From Algoriphagus aquaeductus (lineage in GTDB: Bacteria > Bacteroidota > Bacteroidia > Cytophagales > Cyclobacteriaceae): a stretch of 64,000 nucleotides of DNA. The stretch covers positions 1 through 64,000 of the forward strand of contig NZ_QKTX01000009.1 in the NCBI RefSeq assembly GCF_003253485.1, written 5' to 3'. This document shows, piece after piece, positions 7,472-17,200 of this stretch. Position numbers and translations under genes: made by a program. The notes under the pieces are model-generated. The model was not told where the DNA came from. It ran no database searches and worked only from the letters and a program-made list of their open reading frames with translations. The first letter of the stretch is position 1, and the number at the start of each line of letters is the position of its first letter.

Positions 7472-8545
7472 ATGAAGAATTTGTTTGAATTGGCTAAAAC
7501 CGGGGTGGTGACTCCGGCTGAGTTGGGGTATTACTTTCCGGCTGAATTTGCCCCACAGGAATCCATGTGGCTGAGTTGGCCACATAAGGAAGCGAGCTGG
7601 CCGGGTAAGATCGAGACGATTTTTGCGCCGTATTCCCAGTTTATAAAAGAAGTTGCCAAAGGTCAGAAGGTCAATATTAATGTGGCTGATGAGGCCATGA
7701 AGGCCTTTGCTTTGGCACATTTGGAAAAGGCTGGAGCAGACTTGAGTAAGATTGCTTTCCATTTTTTCCCAACCAATGATGCTTGGTGCCGGGATCATGG
7801 ACCCGCCTTCCTGATCAATCCCAATGCGGAAATCAAGAAAGTGCTGGTCAAGTGGAACTACAACGCCTGGGGTGAAAAATACCCGCCACACGACCTGGAT
7901 AATCAGATTCCGATTCAAATTGCGGAGCACTTGGGAATTCCCTATTTCAAACCCGGAATCGTCATGGAAGGCGGTTCGGTCGAGTTCAATGGAAAAGGAA
8001 CGCTCTTGACATCAACCGCTTGTCTGCTGAATGAGAACCGTAATCCTCACCTCAACCAAGCCCAAATCGAAAAGTACCTCTGTGATTACTATGGGGTGAA
8101 GCATATCCTTTGGGTAGGAGATGGCATCATCGGAGACGACACGGACGGGCATATTGATGACATCACCCGATTTGTGAATGAAGATACCGTGGTGACCGTA
8201 GTGGAGGAAAACAAAGCCGATGAAAACCACGAGATTCTGGCCGAAAATCTTGAAATGCTTAAGAAAATGCGCCTGGAAAACGGTAAGCAACTCAATATTG
8301 TGGAGCTTCCAATGCCAAGTCCTGTCATTTGGGAAGATCAGCGACTTCCTGCTTCCTATGCCAATTTCTATATCGCTAATGAGGTAGTGGTGGTACCGAC
8401 TTTCCGGGATAAAAATGACCAAAAAGCACTCGATATCCTGAGTGATTGCTTCCCTGGCAGGCGGGTGATCGGAATCGACAGCACGGATATTATCTGGGGT
8501 TTGGGTTCGTTTCATTGTCTGAGTCAGCAGGAACCGCTAGTCTAA
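7472..8545 (+). CDS. aguA: Agmatine deiminase
   Basis: This 357-residue enzyme converts agmatine to N-carbamoylputrescine and ammonia in the cytosol, the step before the product of the upstream gene. It belongs to the peptidylarginine-deiminase-fold family. The visible signatures are the substrate motifs MWLSWPHKEASW and NDAWCRDHGP, the catalytic Asp/His in DTDGHIDDITRF, and the nucleophile Cys349 in GSFHCLSQQEP. The start follows the amidase stop by 3 nt. No arginine decarboxylase gene is in the window to supply agmatine. Length is normal for the family. Confidence 0.93.
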   Translation: MKNLFELAKTGVVTPAELGYYFPAEFAPQESMWLSWPHKEASWPGKIETIFAPYSQFIKEVAKGQKVNINVADEAMKAFALAHLEKAGADLSKIAFHFFPTNDAWCRDHGPAFLINPNAEIKKVLVKWNYNAWGEKYPPHDLDNQIPIQIAEHLGIPYFKPGIVMEGGSVEFNGKGTLLTSTACLLNENRNPHLNQAQIEKYLCDYYGVKHILWVGDGIIGDDTDGHIDDITRFVNEDTVVTVVEENKADENHEILAENLEMLKKMRLENGKQLNIVELPMPSPVIWEDQRLPASYANFYIANEVVVVPTFRDKNDQKALDILSDCFPGRRVIGIDSTDIIWGLGSFHCLSQQEPLV

Positions 8546-8667
8546 CGTCATTGCAAGGGGCTAATCGGAAGTTAAAACCTTAGCAGAAGGTAATGGCCAC
8601 GAAGCAATCTTCATAAAGGGAAAAAATATTGAAAGACTGCTTCGTCGTGCTTCCTCGCAGTGACGTC
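8545..8667. repeat. Large imperfect inverted-repeat element between aguA and the ABC operon
   Basis: The left end (ACGTCATTGCAAGG, later CACGAAGCAATCTTC) is an imperfect reverse complement of the right end (GACTGCTTCGTCGTGC, CCTCGCAGTGACGT). This matches the widespread 'GTCATTGCGAGGAG...ACGAAGCAATCT' family of intergenic palindromes. It fills almost the whole gap between two convergent genes and could fold into a long hairpin that ends both transcripts. The arms are interrupted and diverged, so this is an old copy. Confidence 0.6.
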
Positions 8668-8668
8668 C

Positions 8669-9346
8669 CTACTCAAAACTCACCACCCTGCCATCCTCCA
8701 TCTCAATGGTTCGGTCGGTGCCCGCGGCGAATTCAGGGTCGTGGGTCACGATCAGCATCGTCTGACCAAAGTCCTGGGCCAGCTCTTTGAATTTGGCGTA
8801 AACGATGTCCGAATTTTTCTTATCCAGATTGCCCGTGGGCTCGTCTCCCATGATCAACAAAGGATCATTGATCAATGCTCTAGCGATAGCAACCCGCTGT
8901 TTTTGCCCCCCGGAAAGTTGGTTGGCTTTCTTCAGTGCATGATCCTGCATGTCAAATATCCGAAGCTTCTCCATTGCCCGGTGCTCAATCTCTTCTCTGG
9001 TATATTTCCCAAGTTTTAAGGCCGGGATCATCACATTCTCCAAGGTTGAAAACTCATGGAGCAGGTAGTGAAACTGAAACACAAACCCGATTTTCTCATT
9101 TCTAATCCGAGAAAGGTATTCTGAGGATTTGCCGGTGATAAGCTCTCCGTCCAAAATCAGTTCACCTTTGTAATCTGTATCCATGGTGGAAAGGATGTAA
9201 AGCAAGGTGGATTTACCACAACCGGACTTTCCCATCACTGATACAAATTCTCCCCGATCGATCTGGAAGCTTACCTTTTTCAAAACCTGGGTTGTCGTGG
9301 CATTGAAGAAGAATTTATCGATATTTTTTGCCTCAAGTACAGACAT
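8669..9346 (-). CDS. ABC transporter ATP-binding protein (MacB/LolD type)
   Basis: This 225-residue protein has all motor motifs of the MacB/LolD group: Walker [11 protein letters not shown]-loop FVFQFHYLL, signature [15 protein letters not shown], Walker [14 protein letters not shown], and switch histidine in VTHDPEF. It would power the permease encoded 7 nt upstream. The gene is last in a three-gene minus-strand operon (adaptor, permease, ATPase). Family members energise extrusion of lipoproteins, peptides or small molecules from the periplasmic face rather than transport through the inner membrane. The substrate cannot be read from the sequence. Confidence 0.92.
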   Translation of the reverse strand: MSVLEAKNIDKFFFNATTTQVLKKVSFQIDRGEFVSVMGKSGCGKSTLLYILSTMDTDYKGELILDGELITGKSSEYLSRIRNEKIGFVFQFHYLLHEFSTLENVMIPALKLGKYTREEIEHRAMEKLRIFDMQDHALKKANQLSGGQKQRVAIARALINDPLLIMGDEPTGNLDKKNSDIVYAKFKELAQDFGQTMLIVTHDPEFAAGTDRTIEMEDGRVVSFE

Positions 9347-9353
9347 TTTCCAC

Positions 9354-10610
9354 TTATTTGCCCCGAATGATTTCTACCGGATCCACCCCTGAAGCTTTTC
9401 GAGCCGGGAAATATCCAGCGAGGTAAGTCGTGATCAGACTAAAAGTGCCTCCGATAATATAATATTTGGGATTGTAGTCTACGGGGAAGGTTTTGATTGT
9501 GGGCAAGGCCTGGGTTTCAAATGGGACCTGATCAATGGCAAGTCCTGCCAAGTACCCAAAAATCAACCCTGCAACACCACCAACCAAGCCAATGCTCAAT
9601 GCGATGGTAATAAATACCCGATTGACATCCTGCGGGCTGAATCCGATTGCTTTGAGAATGGCAATGGTGTCCAGCTTTTCGTAGATCATCATGTTCAGGA
9701 TATTGTAAATCCCAAATCCAGAAACCACCAAAAGTGTAATGCCCACTGCATAGCTGATCAGATTTCGGATTTGTGTTCCGGTTTCAAATTGAGCATTGAC
9801 CGTTTGAATATCATCCGCATCTATTTCAAAAACTTCTTCCAGCTCTCTCGCCATGGGAGGGGCAAGGTTGAAATCGTGCAATTTGACCTGAATATCAGTG
9901 AGGTAGGAGGGGGGCTCTCCAAGCATTTTTTGAACCGTGGAAAGTGAGGCATAGCTGTTTACATTGTCAAAATCCCCCAATCCACTTTGGTAATAGCCTA
10001 CCACCTTGAGCTGCATCCGATTACCTTGTGCGGTGGTCACTTGGATTACATCCCCGATGGAGGCCAACATCCGGTCGGCTGCCCCTTTACCCAAAATGAT
10101 GGTATTGATTTGATTGAGATCCCCATAATTCCCCTCCGTCACATAATCGGTAAACGCAAACAATTGAGCTTCTTTTTCCACGTCTATCCCATTGACCAAT
10201 CCGGTGAGATCAATGGTGCCAACATTGAAAAATACCTGAGTGGAGATTTTTGGGCTGACTCCAAGGACTCGGGGATCAGATTCCAGGGTTTGGATGATGG
10301 ATGCACTGTTGTAAATCGAAAGCCTGCTGGTGCTCGGCTTGATCGACCGGATAATATTGACTCCTCCGGAAAATTCCCTGCTTTGATCAATCGGCTGATT
10401 GGGATTGGGTTTGATCTCATTGTAGAGCCGGATATGGGGAGTTCGATTTAGAATCAATCCATCCAATAGCCCATTGAGCCCATTCATAAAGCCCAACAAG
10501 GCCACAAACATGGTGATGCTAAACATCACGCCAACCGCAGCAATCAAGGTTTGCTTGATCCGTGCCAGCATCAATGCGCGGGCTATTTCCAATATCAGTG
10601 ACCAATTCAT
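9354..10610 (-). CDS. ABC transporter permease (FtsX/MacB family)
   Basis: This 418-residue protein has the MacB-type layout: an N-terminal transmembrane helix (about residues 17-45), a periplasmic domain of about 220 residues, then three C-terminal helices (about 285-310, 335-365 and 385-405) with the FtsX-domain segment GIYNILNMMIYEKLDTIAIL and the end PARKASGVDPVEIIRG. It couples ATP hydrolysis to movement of the periplasmic domain. Its ATG overlaps the stop of the upstream adaptor gene (ATGA), showing translational coupling. It is somewhat larger than LolC/E in the periplasmic part, as in efflux-type systems. Confidence 0.88.
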   Translation of the reverse strand: MNWSLILEIARALMLARIKQTLIAAVGVMFSITMFVALLGFMNGLNGLLDGLILNRTPHIRLYNEIKPNPNQPIDQSREFSGGVNIIRSIKPSTSRLSIYNSASIIQTLESDPRVLGVSPKISTQVFFNVGTIDLTGLVNGIDVEKEAQLFAFTDYVTEGNYGDLNQINTIILGKGAADRMLASIGDVIQVTTAQGNRMQLKVVGYYQSGLGDFDNVNSYASLSTVQKMLGEPPSYLTDIQVKLHDFNLAPPMARELEEVFEIDADDIQTVNAQFETGTQIRNLISYAVGITLLVVSGFGIYNILNMMIYEKLDTIAILKAIGFSPQDVNRVFITIALSIGLVGGVAGLIFGYLAGLAIDQVPFETQALPTIKTFPVDYNPKYYIIGGTFSLITTYLAGYFPARKASGVDPVEIIRGK

Positions 10611-11719
10611 CTAATAGGTTGGATAAGCCCGGTTTGTTCATCTATTCCTTCCAATATCTCCACCACTTGATAGGTTTTTAGACCTACTTTTACCTCCAGC
10701 GTATCATGAGTCGCGGTGATGACTTTGTTATCCAAAAACAACAGGCTTCTCGGAATCACCAAACTTTGTTCCCGGACCATGGTAATGATGTTGGCCTCCA
10801 AGCTCAGGTTGGGAAATAATCTTGGAGGAGATTTGCTGAACTGTGCTTCTACCGTAAAGGTCTTGGTCTTGGAGTCCATGATCGGATGGATTTTTGTGAC
10901 CTCAGCCTCAAAAACCTCCCCTTTGAAACTGTCCATGGAAACCAGTACTTTTTGACCAAGCTCCACCTTGACGATATCAAATTCATCTACCTGGAGCTCC
11001 AGAACAAATTCCCCCGTTTTCCCAAGAATAGCCAGTGGAGTCTGAGGGCTGACCATTTCTCCCTTTTCCTTTAAAATTGCGAATACGATTCCGTCTAGTT
11101 TACTTTTTAGCAGGTACTCGCTTTCCATTACCTGGCTGATTTCCAGATTTTTGCCTGCGTTTTTGGTATTGAACTCGATTTCCCTTTTCAGTTCATCGAG
11201 TCGGAGTTGAGCAGATAGGAAGCCTGTTTTGGAATTCTCATACCTGAGTTGGCGCTGTTCCAGTTCCACCGCAGACCCAATCCCTTTGGACCAAAGGTTT
11301 TTTTGCCTTAGTAATAGAAGGGAATCATTTTGATGGGTGCTTTTTGCCAATTGCAGCGCCAGTGTCAATTCTCTGAGCCGATTTTGATTGGCTTGCTGAT
11401 CCGCATAGGAGCGGGCAATTTGAGCATTTTCCCTTCTGAGCTTTTCTGCTTCATTGTAAATCTGGAGTAAAGGAGTACCCACTTTGACGGTGTCCCCTTC
11501 TGTAACAAATATTTCCTGAATCGGACCATTGGCCAGGGTGAAAGCTTCATATTGATCCCTTGCTCTCACTAAACCTGAGGCATACACGGATTCCGAAATC
11601 GTCTGTCTTTTGGGATAGGTAATGGCGGTATCCCCCGAACCGCATGAAGATACAGCCATCACGGCCCCTAATGCCAAACAGAATTTAATCCAAACCGGGA
11701 GATGAACTGGATTTTTCAT
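10607..11719 (-). CDS. Periplasmic adaptor (HlyD/MacA-type) lipoprotein
   Basis: This 370-residue protein begins with a lipoprotein signal ending in AVSSC (Cys about residue 27), then a biotinyl-lipoyl-like half-motif (GPIQEIFVTEGDTVKVGTPLLQI), a coiled-coil hairpin (about residues 90-190), the second lipoyl half (KLDGIVFAILKEKGEMVSPQTPLAI) and beta-barrel parts. This is the membrane fusion protein of a tripartite pump, bridging the inner-membrane permease to an outer-membrane channel. No TolC-like channel gene is nearby, so a shared one is implied. First gene of the operon; its stop overlaps the permease start. Confidence 0.88.
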   Translation of the reverse strand: MKNPVHLPVWIKFCLALGAVMAVSSCGSGDTAITYPKRQTISESVYASGLVRARDQYEAFTLANGPIQEIFVTEGDTVKVGTPLLQIYNEAEKLRRENAQIARSYADQQANQNRLRELTLALQLAKSTHQNDSLLLLRQKNLWSKGIGSAVELEQRQLRYENSKTGFLSAQLRLDELKREIEFNTKNAGKNLEISQVMESEYLLKSKLDGIVFAILKEKGEMVSPQTPLAILGKTGEFVLELQVDEFDIVKVELGQKVLVSMDSFKGEVFEAEVTKIHPIMDSKTKTFTVEAQFSKSPPRLFPNLSLEANIITMVREQSLVIPRSLLFLDNKVITATHDTLEVKVGLKTYQVVEILEGIDEQTGLIQPIR

Positions 11720-11813
11720 TGTCTTGTGGGGTTCAATACCTAAAGTAAGAAAACTTGCAGCGTAAATTTCCTGAGAAAAATCAGTCAGGTCACCTGATTT
11801 TAGGTTGGCCTGC

Positions 11814-13019
11814 TTACTCCAGCGTCTGATAGATCATTTGCCTAAACTTATTTTCATAATACGAGCTAAATGGATTGACTTGAGTCATAAAGATGGCGAC
11901 CATGTTTTCTTTGGGATCTATGAAAAAATAGGTACAATAGGCCCCACTCCAGTAAAATGCGCCCTCTGAACCCGTGGCCTTGGTCGCGGCCAAGTCATCC
12001 ACTACTGCAAACCCCAATCCGAATCCCTTGCCGGGATCTTGAAATAATTCCCCAGACTGATTGATCCGCATGATCTCGATGGTTTTGGGACTGAGGTAAC
12101 GGCGACCATTCCATTCGCCTCCATTTAAGAGCATCCTCGCAAAAAGCGAATAATCCTGAACTGTGGAAAAAAGGCCATGAGTACCTCCATAGACTGTATT
12201 TCCCGAAGTTGGGGTTTGCCTTTGGGATTTGACCAAGACCCCTTCTTCATTGAAATTATGCAATTGAACCATCCGGGTTTTTTGAGCTTCATTCAAATTA
12301 TACCCTGTGTCTTTCATTCCAAGGGGGTCAAAAAGTCTGGTTTTCAAAAACTCGGCAGGGTTCATACCGGTAATGACCTCGATCAATCGAGCCAAAATAT
12401 CGGGTGAAGCAGAATAGTTCCATTTTTCTCCCGGATGACTGGCAAGGGGCAGCGAAGCGAGTGCTTTGACTCTTTCCTCAATGGTTTTGGGCCCTGATAG
12501 GTAGATTGCTCTAGCCACCTCTTCATCAAGCTTGGTGCCTCCGATACCATGAACAAATCCTGCCGTATGGCTCAATATCTGGGCAATGGTGATGGGAGAT
12601 TTGGCTGGTTCGGTGCCTCCGGAAGAGCCTTTCGCAGGATCAAGGATTACATTCATTTCCTTGAACTCGGGTAGAAACTTCGAGATCGGATCTGTTAGAA
12701 AAAAGTGCCCTTCTTCATATAGCATCATAAATGCCGTGCTGATGATGGGTTTGGTCATAGACTGGATAAAAAAGATCTGATCGGTCCGCATAGGTGTCTT
12801 GGATGATAGGTCACTGAAGCCCAAGGCAGATTCGTGGGCTTTTTCTCCATTTCGGTAGAGTAGCGTCACCACTCCGGGCAGGCGTCCTGCGTCGATTTCT
12901 TTTTGGAAATAGGAATCATAGCGCTGCAAGCGTTCAGGCGAGACCTTGGCCTGGCCAAAAGTGGAAGCGATGACCAAAAGGGTAAACAGACTGCTGAGTA
13001 GGAATTTTGGGTTGCGCAT
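11814..13019 (-). CDS. Serine hydrolase of the class C beta-lactamase family
   Basis: This 401-residue protein from the ATG at 13019 starts with a signal peptide (MRNPKFLLSSLFTLLVIASTFGQ); an ATG 45 bases upstream would spoil it, so the later start is chosen. The PF00144 motifs are visible: SxxK as SMTK, the tyrosine motif as NYSASPD (Asn of the usual YxN is absent, as in a common esterase-like subgroup), and the KTG-like triad as GGTHGLF. Such proteins are esterases, D-aminopeptidases or transpeptidase relatives in the periplasm. Beta-lactamase activity is unlikely. It is divergent from the lipase gene starting at 13096. Confidence 0.85.
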   Translation of the reverse strand: MRNPKFLLSSLFTLLVIASTFGQAKVSPERLQRYDSYFQKEIDAGRLPGVVTLLYRNGEKAHESALGFSDLSSKTPMRTDQIFFIQSMTKPIISTAFMMLYEEGHFFLTDPISKFLPEFKEMNVILDPAKGSSGGTEPAKSPITIAQILSHTAGFVHGIGGTKLDEEVARAIYLSGPKTIEERVKALASLPLASHPGEKWNYSASPDILARLIEVITGMNPAEFLKTRLFDPLGMKDTGYNLNEAQKTRMVQLHNFNEEGVLVKSQRQTPTSGNTVYGGTHGLFSTVQDYSLFARMLLNGGEWNGRRYLSPKTIEIMRINQSGELFQDPGKGFGLGFAVVDDLAATKATGSEGAFYWSGAYCTYFFIDPKENMVAIFMTQVNPFSSYYENKFRQMIYQTLE

Positions 13020-13095
13020 AGGTACAGGTTGATTTTGTTTCAAGATAGTTTTTATCCAAATCAAATTTCTATTTTCAACCGATCAATCTATATCC

Positions 13096-13932
13096 ATGAA
13101 GCACCTCGAGACCTCCTACCAGACCCATGACGGACTCAAACTCTACCTTCAGGCATGGCTGCCCGATGAGCCGAAAGCAGGGCTTTTACTGATTCATGGT
13201 TTGGGTGAGCATAGCGGGCGATATTCCGCCTTGGTAGAAAAGCTTGTAGCCGAGGGGATCGCAGTCTTCACTTTCGATGGGCGGGGTCATGGCAGGTCGG
13301 TGGAGGGAGGGCCTGATGCCTACTTTTCCTCCTATCGGGACTACCTGGAGGATATCGATGCGCTATATGGAAAAGTGCGTGCCTACCTGCCGGGTCTTCC
13401 TACTTTTCTCTATGGGCACAGCATGGGAGGAGGAATGGCTGCCGCCTATGTGATCAAGTATCAACCCAATGCAGCAGGGGTAATCCTTAGCTCTCCGGCA
13501 ATCAAAGAGGCAGAAGGTACTTCCAAACTCCTGATTGCAGTGTCAGGAATGCTCAGCAAATGGCTGCCCCGACTGAAAGCCCTCAAACTCGACCCATCGC
13601 GGATTTCGAGAATTCCCGAGGAGGTGCATTCCTACCTTTCCGACCCACTCAACTATACCCAAGCCATTCCTGCCCGTACAGCCCATGAAGTATATCAGAT
13701 GATGCAGATAATCCAAGCCGAGGCAGCCTCTTTTGAACTGCCGGTTCTGCTCCTACATGGTACGGATGATGGGCTGACCAATCCCAAAGGCTCGGAGCTC
13801 TTTGTCCAAAAAGTACAAAGCGAGGACAAGAACCTGCGGCTATTTCCTGGCGGATATCATGAACTGATTCATGACCACGACCGGGAGGAACTCATCCAAA
13901 CAGTGGTGGATTGGGTGAAAGAGAGGGGGTGA
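13096..13932 (+). CDS. Monoacylglycerol-lipase-like alpha/beta-hydrolase
   Basis: This 278-residue cytosolic hydrolase has no signal peptide. It has the lysophospholipase/monoacylglycerol lipase layout: oxyanion motif LLIHGLGEHSGRY, FDGRGHGRS, nucleophile elbow YGHSMGGGMA, Asp in LLLHGTDDGLTN, and His in GGYHELIHD. Family members release fatty acids from monoacylglycerol or lysophospholipids. It is monocistronic and divergent from the serine hydrolase gene, with a 76-bp shared upstream region. Confidence 0.88.
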   Translation: MKHLETSYQTHDGLKLYLQAWLPDEPKAGLLLIHGLGEHSGRYSALVEKLVAEGIAVFTFDGRGHGRSVEGGPDAYFSSYRDYLEDIDALYGKVRAYLPGLPTFLYGHSMGGGMAAAYVIKYQPNAAGVILSSPAIKEAEGTSKLLIAVSGMLSKWLPRLKALKLDPSRISRIPEEVHSYLSDPLNYTQAIPARTAHEVYQMMQIIQAEAASFELPVLLLHGTDDGLTNPKGSELFVQKVQSEDKNLRLFPGGYHELIHDHDREELIQTVVDWVKERG

Positions 13933-14249
13933 GGGGACATTACCAAAAGTTGGCATGAAGGGATTTGGCTGGAATCCGAGGCATGGACAGGAGACTGTAT
14001 CCTATTTTACCATTCCCAAATAAAATGCTGTTAGTCTTCGTACGAATTTAGAGAATCAAGCATCATCCCTATCAGGATTGCTCGGTCCTTTTAGATTGTT
14101 TGAGCTCATTTTTTTCCTCTTACGCTGTACTTCATTTACCTAATGATTCAAAAACATACTTTGAATCATTAGGTGAATGGAATAAGAAGGATTAATGCCC
14201 TTGTTTAGGTGATTATTTGAAATGAAGTTAACCATCAATCTTCACCTAA
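13933..14249. other. Intergenic region upstream of the giant adhesin
   Basis: No gene is supported. It contains a long hairpin at 14138-14174, described separately. AGGTGATT at 14209-14216 and TTCACCTAAATGAA across the downstream start region are related short sequences in both orientations. No clear TAnnTTTG promoter was found. Confidence 0.45.
14138..14174. promoter_or_regulatory. 15-bp inverted repeat in the adhesin leader region
   Basis: ACCTAATGATTCAAA (14138-14152) is perfectly repeated in reverse complement at 14160-14174 around a 7-base spacer, and flanking bases continue the symmetry imperfectly (TTCATTT / GAATGGAA). It lies 76 bp before the adhesin frame. There is no T-run, and it is probably an operator or an mRNA leader hairpin; role is inference. 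Confidence 0.45.
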
Positions 14250-17200
14250 ATGAAGCTACGCTCTACGGTCTTTTGCCCCCTCCCTTCCATGGGATTATCT
14301 CCAACCAGTCCATTTCCTTTTCTGAATTGCTTGACAAGTGTTTTTAGATTAAAAAAACAAGGGATTTTAGCGGGGTTGCTTTTTATCCTTACTTCTTTTT
14401 TTCAAGTAAATGCACAAAGCAGCACGTTAAGTTTTGATGATCAAGGACTTACTGGGTGTCAAGAAATCAGTGACAATCATTCTTTCTCAGCCTTCAACAA
14501 AACTTTTTTTGTATTCGCAGCAAATTTTGACGGAACGCCATCTGAAAATAATACCCCAAAATTAGGGGAGGGAGGAGTAACCCAAATAGCTGATGGTACG
14601 GGTGTGGGTTCCTTTAGTGAAGCGATATCAGGTTTAAGTTCATCTTCTACTTATTATCACCAAGCCTATGCAACCAATAGTGTAGGGACCTCTTATGTGG
14701 GAGTGGAAAGTTTTGTTACAACGGTTTTGGGTTGTGCACCAGCTGTTGGGGTCACTGATTTTGAAGGTTTATATACATCGTTCACCCAATTGGCTTCAGG
14801 AACTGGTTCTGCTACTGCTACTGTGGAGTGTTTTGACTTTACCTCTGTAACCATTGATCCAACGCATACAGCTAGAGTTTCCGGTACTTCAATCAGCGGA
14901 AATGAATTACTCATTATCCAGGGAGTGGGTACCAGCCCCAATGCGAATCTTGCCAGGGCAATTATCAAGTCAAATGATAACAGAGAATTCTCATTTAAAT
15001 CAATAAAAGTTCAACCCTTTGGGTCTTTTACAGATTGGGATATTACTTATCAAGGGTATAAAGATGGTTCTTTAGTCACCGGAGCAAGTCTAAGTCGGAA
15101 CAATATGATTTCGGGTACGATGTACACGGATGATTTTACTTCTATCTCTGGATTTTCAAATGTAGATGAGATTAGAATAGAGTTTTCTGTTGTTGGCACA
15201 TCCTTTCAGAATTTCAGGATTGACGATTTGGAAATTGGTCCGGCCGCTTCTTTTACCTCACCAACATTAACCACAAGTACGGCTACAAGTATAACTTCGT
15301 CAGAAGCCACCTTGAATGGGAATGTCACTTCAGACGGAGGCGCGGCAGTAACCGCTAGAGGATTTGTTTATTCCTCATCAGACAATACCCCAACCTTAGG
15401 AGAAGGGGGAGTAATCCAGGTAGCTGATGGTTTGGGAACCGGTACTTTCAGTGAAGCAGTTTCGGGTCTAAGTTCTTCTACGACTTACTATTATCAAGCC
15501 TATGCCACCAATAGTCAGGGGACGAGCTATGGGGGAGTGGTGAGTTTTGAAACTCTTACTCCCAATGATGATACTGATCCGGTTTTAATACTCCCCGCGG
15601 ATGCCAATCGTAATACCGATCTTGATGAATGCAGCTACACCGTTCAGGGGACAGAATTTGATCCGATTACCGCTACAGACAACAGTGGAAGCCTGGCTTC
15701 TCTTACTTATTCTTTGCAAAAACTGCTTCCCAGCCCAGATCTGATTTCCGAGGATTTTAACTCTGGTGCTTGGAATCCTGCAAATTTTGAAATCGGCTCT
15801 CCCACAGGGGGAGTGGTCAGTGGAGCATACCGTAGTACCGGGGGAGGAGATGACCGGGGTACCTTACGAACGGTCGCTGATTTTATTCCCACGGCAGAAA
15901 ATCCGGTCTATGTGACAGCAACACTTCGTTTTGCCGGAACTGGACTCGCATTCATTGGGACTCGGAGTACTGGACTCAAAAACACAAGTTCATCCAATGA
16001 GCCTACCAACAGCCTTTATTTCAGAATCCATAATTTTAACAATGGCCAAACGAATCTATCCTCAACGAGCTTCGATGGTCGGCCCGGTAATTCATTTTAT
16101 TCCAATCCTGTCATCGTAAGTTTTGTCGATAACGGCACCAACATCACCGGGACTTTTACCAATACGGTCACACAGCAGGTCCTGAGTTTTAACCAAAACA
16201 CTAATTACAGTTCAGGATCTTGGAGAGTGGTTTTCTCCGGTGGAGCTGCGGTTTCTTGGGACGATATCAAAATCAGCTTTGGCCCCCACGAATACATTCA
16301 GGAATATGCTTCAGGTAGCAATTCTTTGGCTGGAATCGAGTTGGAACGCGGTGAAATTACCATTGAATGGACCGCTGCAGATGCGTCAGGAAATGAAACT
16401 GTCAAAAGCCAGCTTGTCACGGTAGAAGATAATCAAGAGCCCTTTATCTCTGGATTGGCAAATCTTTCCGGAGAATCCGAGAGTTCCAATAATTGGCAGA
16501 CCACAATTCCTGATGTGGTTTTCGGAGACAATTGTTCAGGTTCGACCCTTTCTTGGCAAATGTCCGGTGCCCATACTAATTCCGGGCTGGGACAGGTGGG
16601 GACATTTTCTTTTGCTCCGGGAAATACAACGATCACCTATAAGGTCACCGACGCATCCGGGAATACAACTAGTGGAGCGATGACTGTAGAAAATACCAAG
16701 GAGTTTTTTGCCGGAGGTGCGGGGACAGAATCGGATCCTTATCAAATCTCCAACTGGCAGCACCTTTATAATATTCGATTTTTCAGTGGAACAGGGCCCA
16801 CAGCCAGAAAGTATTTTGTGTTAACCAATGATCTTGATGCTTCAAGCAGCGGGTATGAAAACTATGCATCAGAAACCGCGAATGAAGGGTTGGGCTGGGA
16901 GCCAGGTGGGTATGTCAATTTTATCGTGTTAGATGGAAAAGGATTTGAGATTGCAGATCTGAACATCAATCGGCCAACTAATTGGGAGAATGGCATTTTC
17001 CGGTATTTGTATTATGGAGTTGTCAAAAATATAGTTGCCAAAGACTTTGTAATTAATGGGAGGGGTAATTCAGGATTTTTTGCTGGGTATGTGGATAATC
17101 TGAATTTTGAAAATATCCAAGTGATCAATGGCAATCTCACCTCCATGGAATACTATGGTGGGCTTCTGGCAGGTGGAGGATATAATACAACGATATTAAA

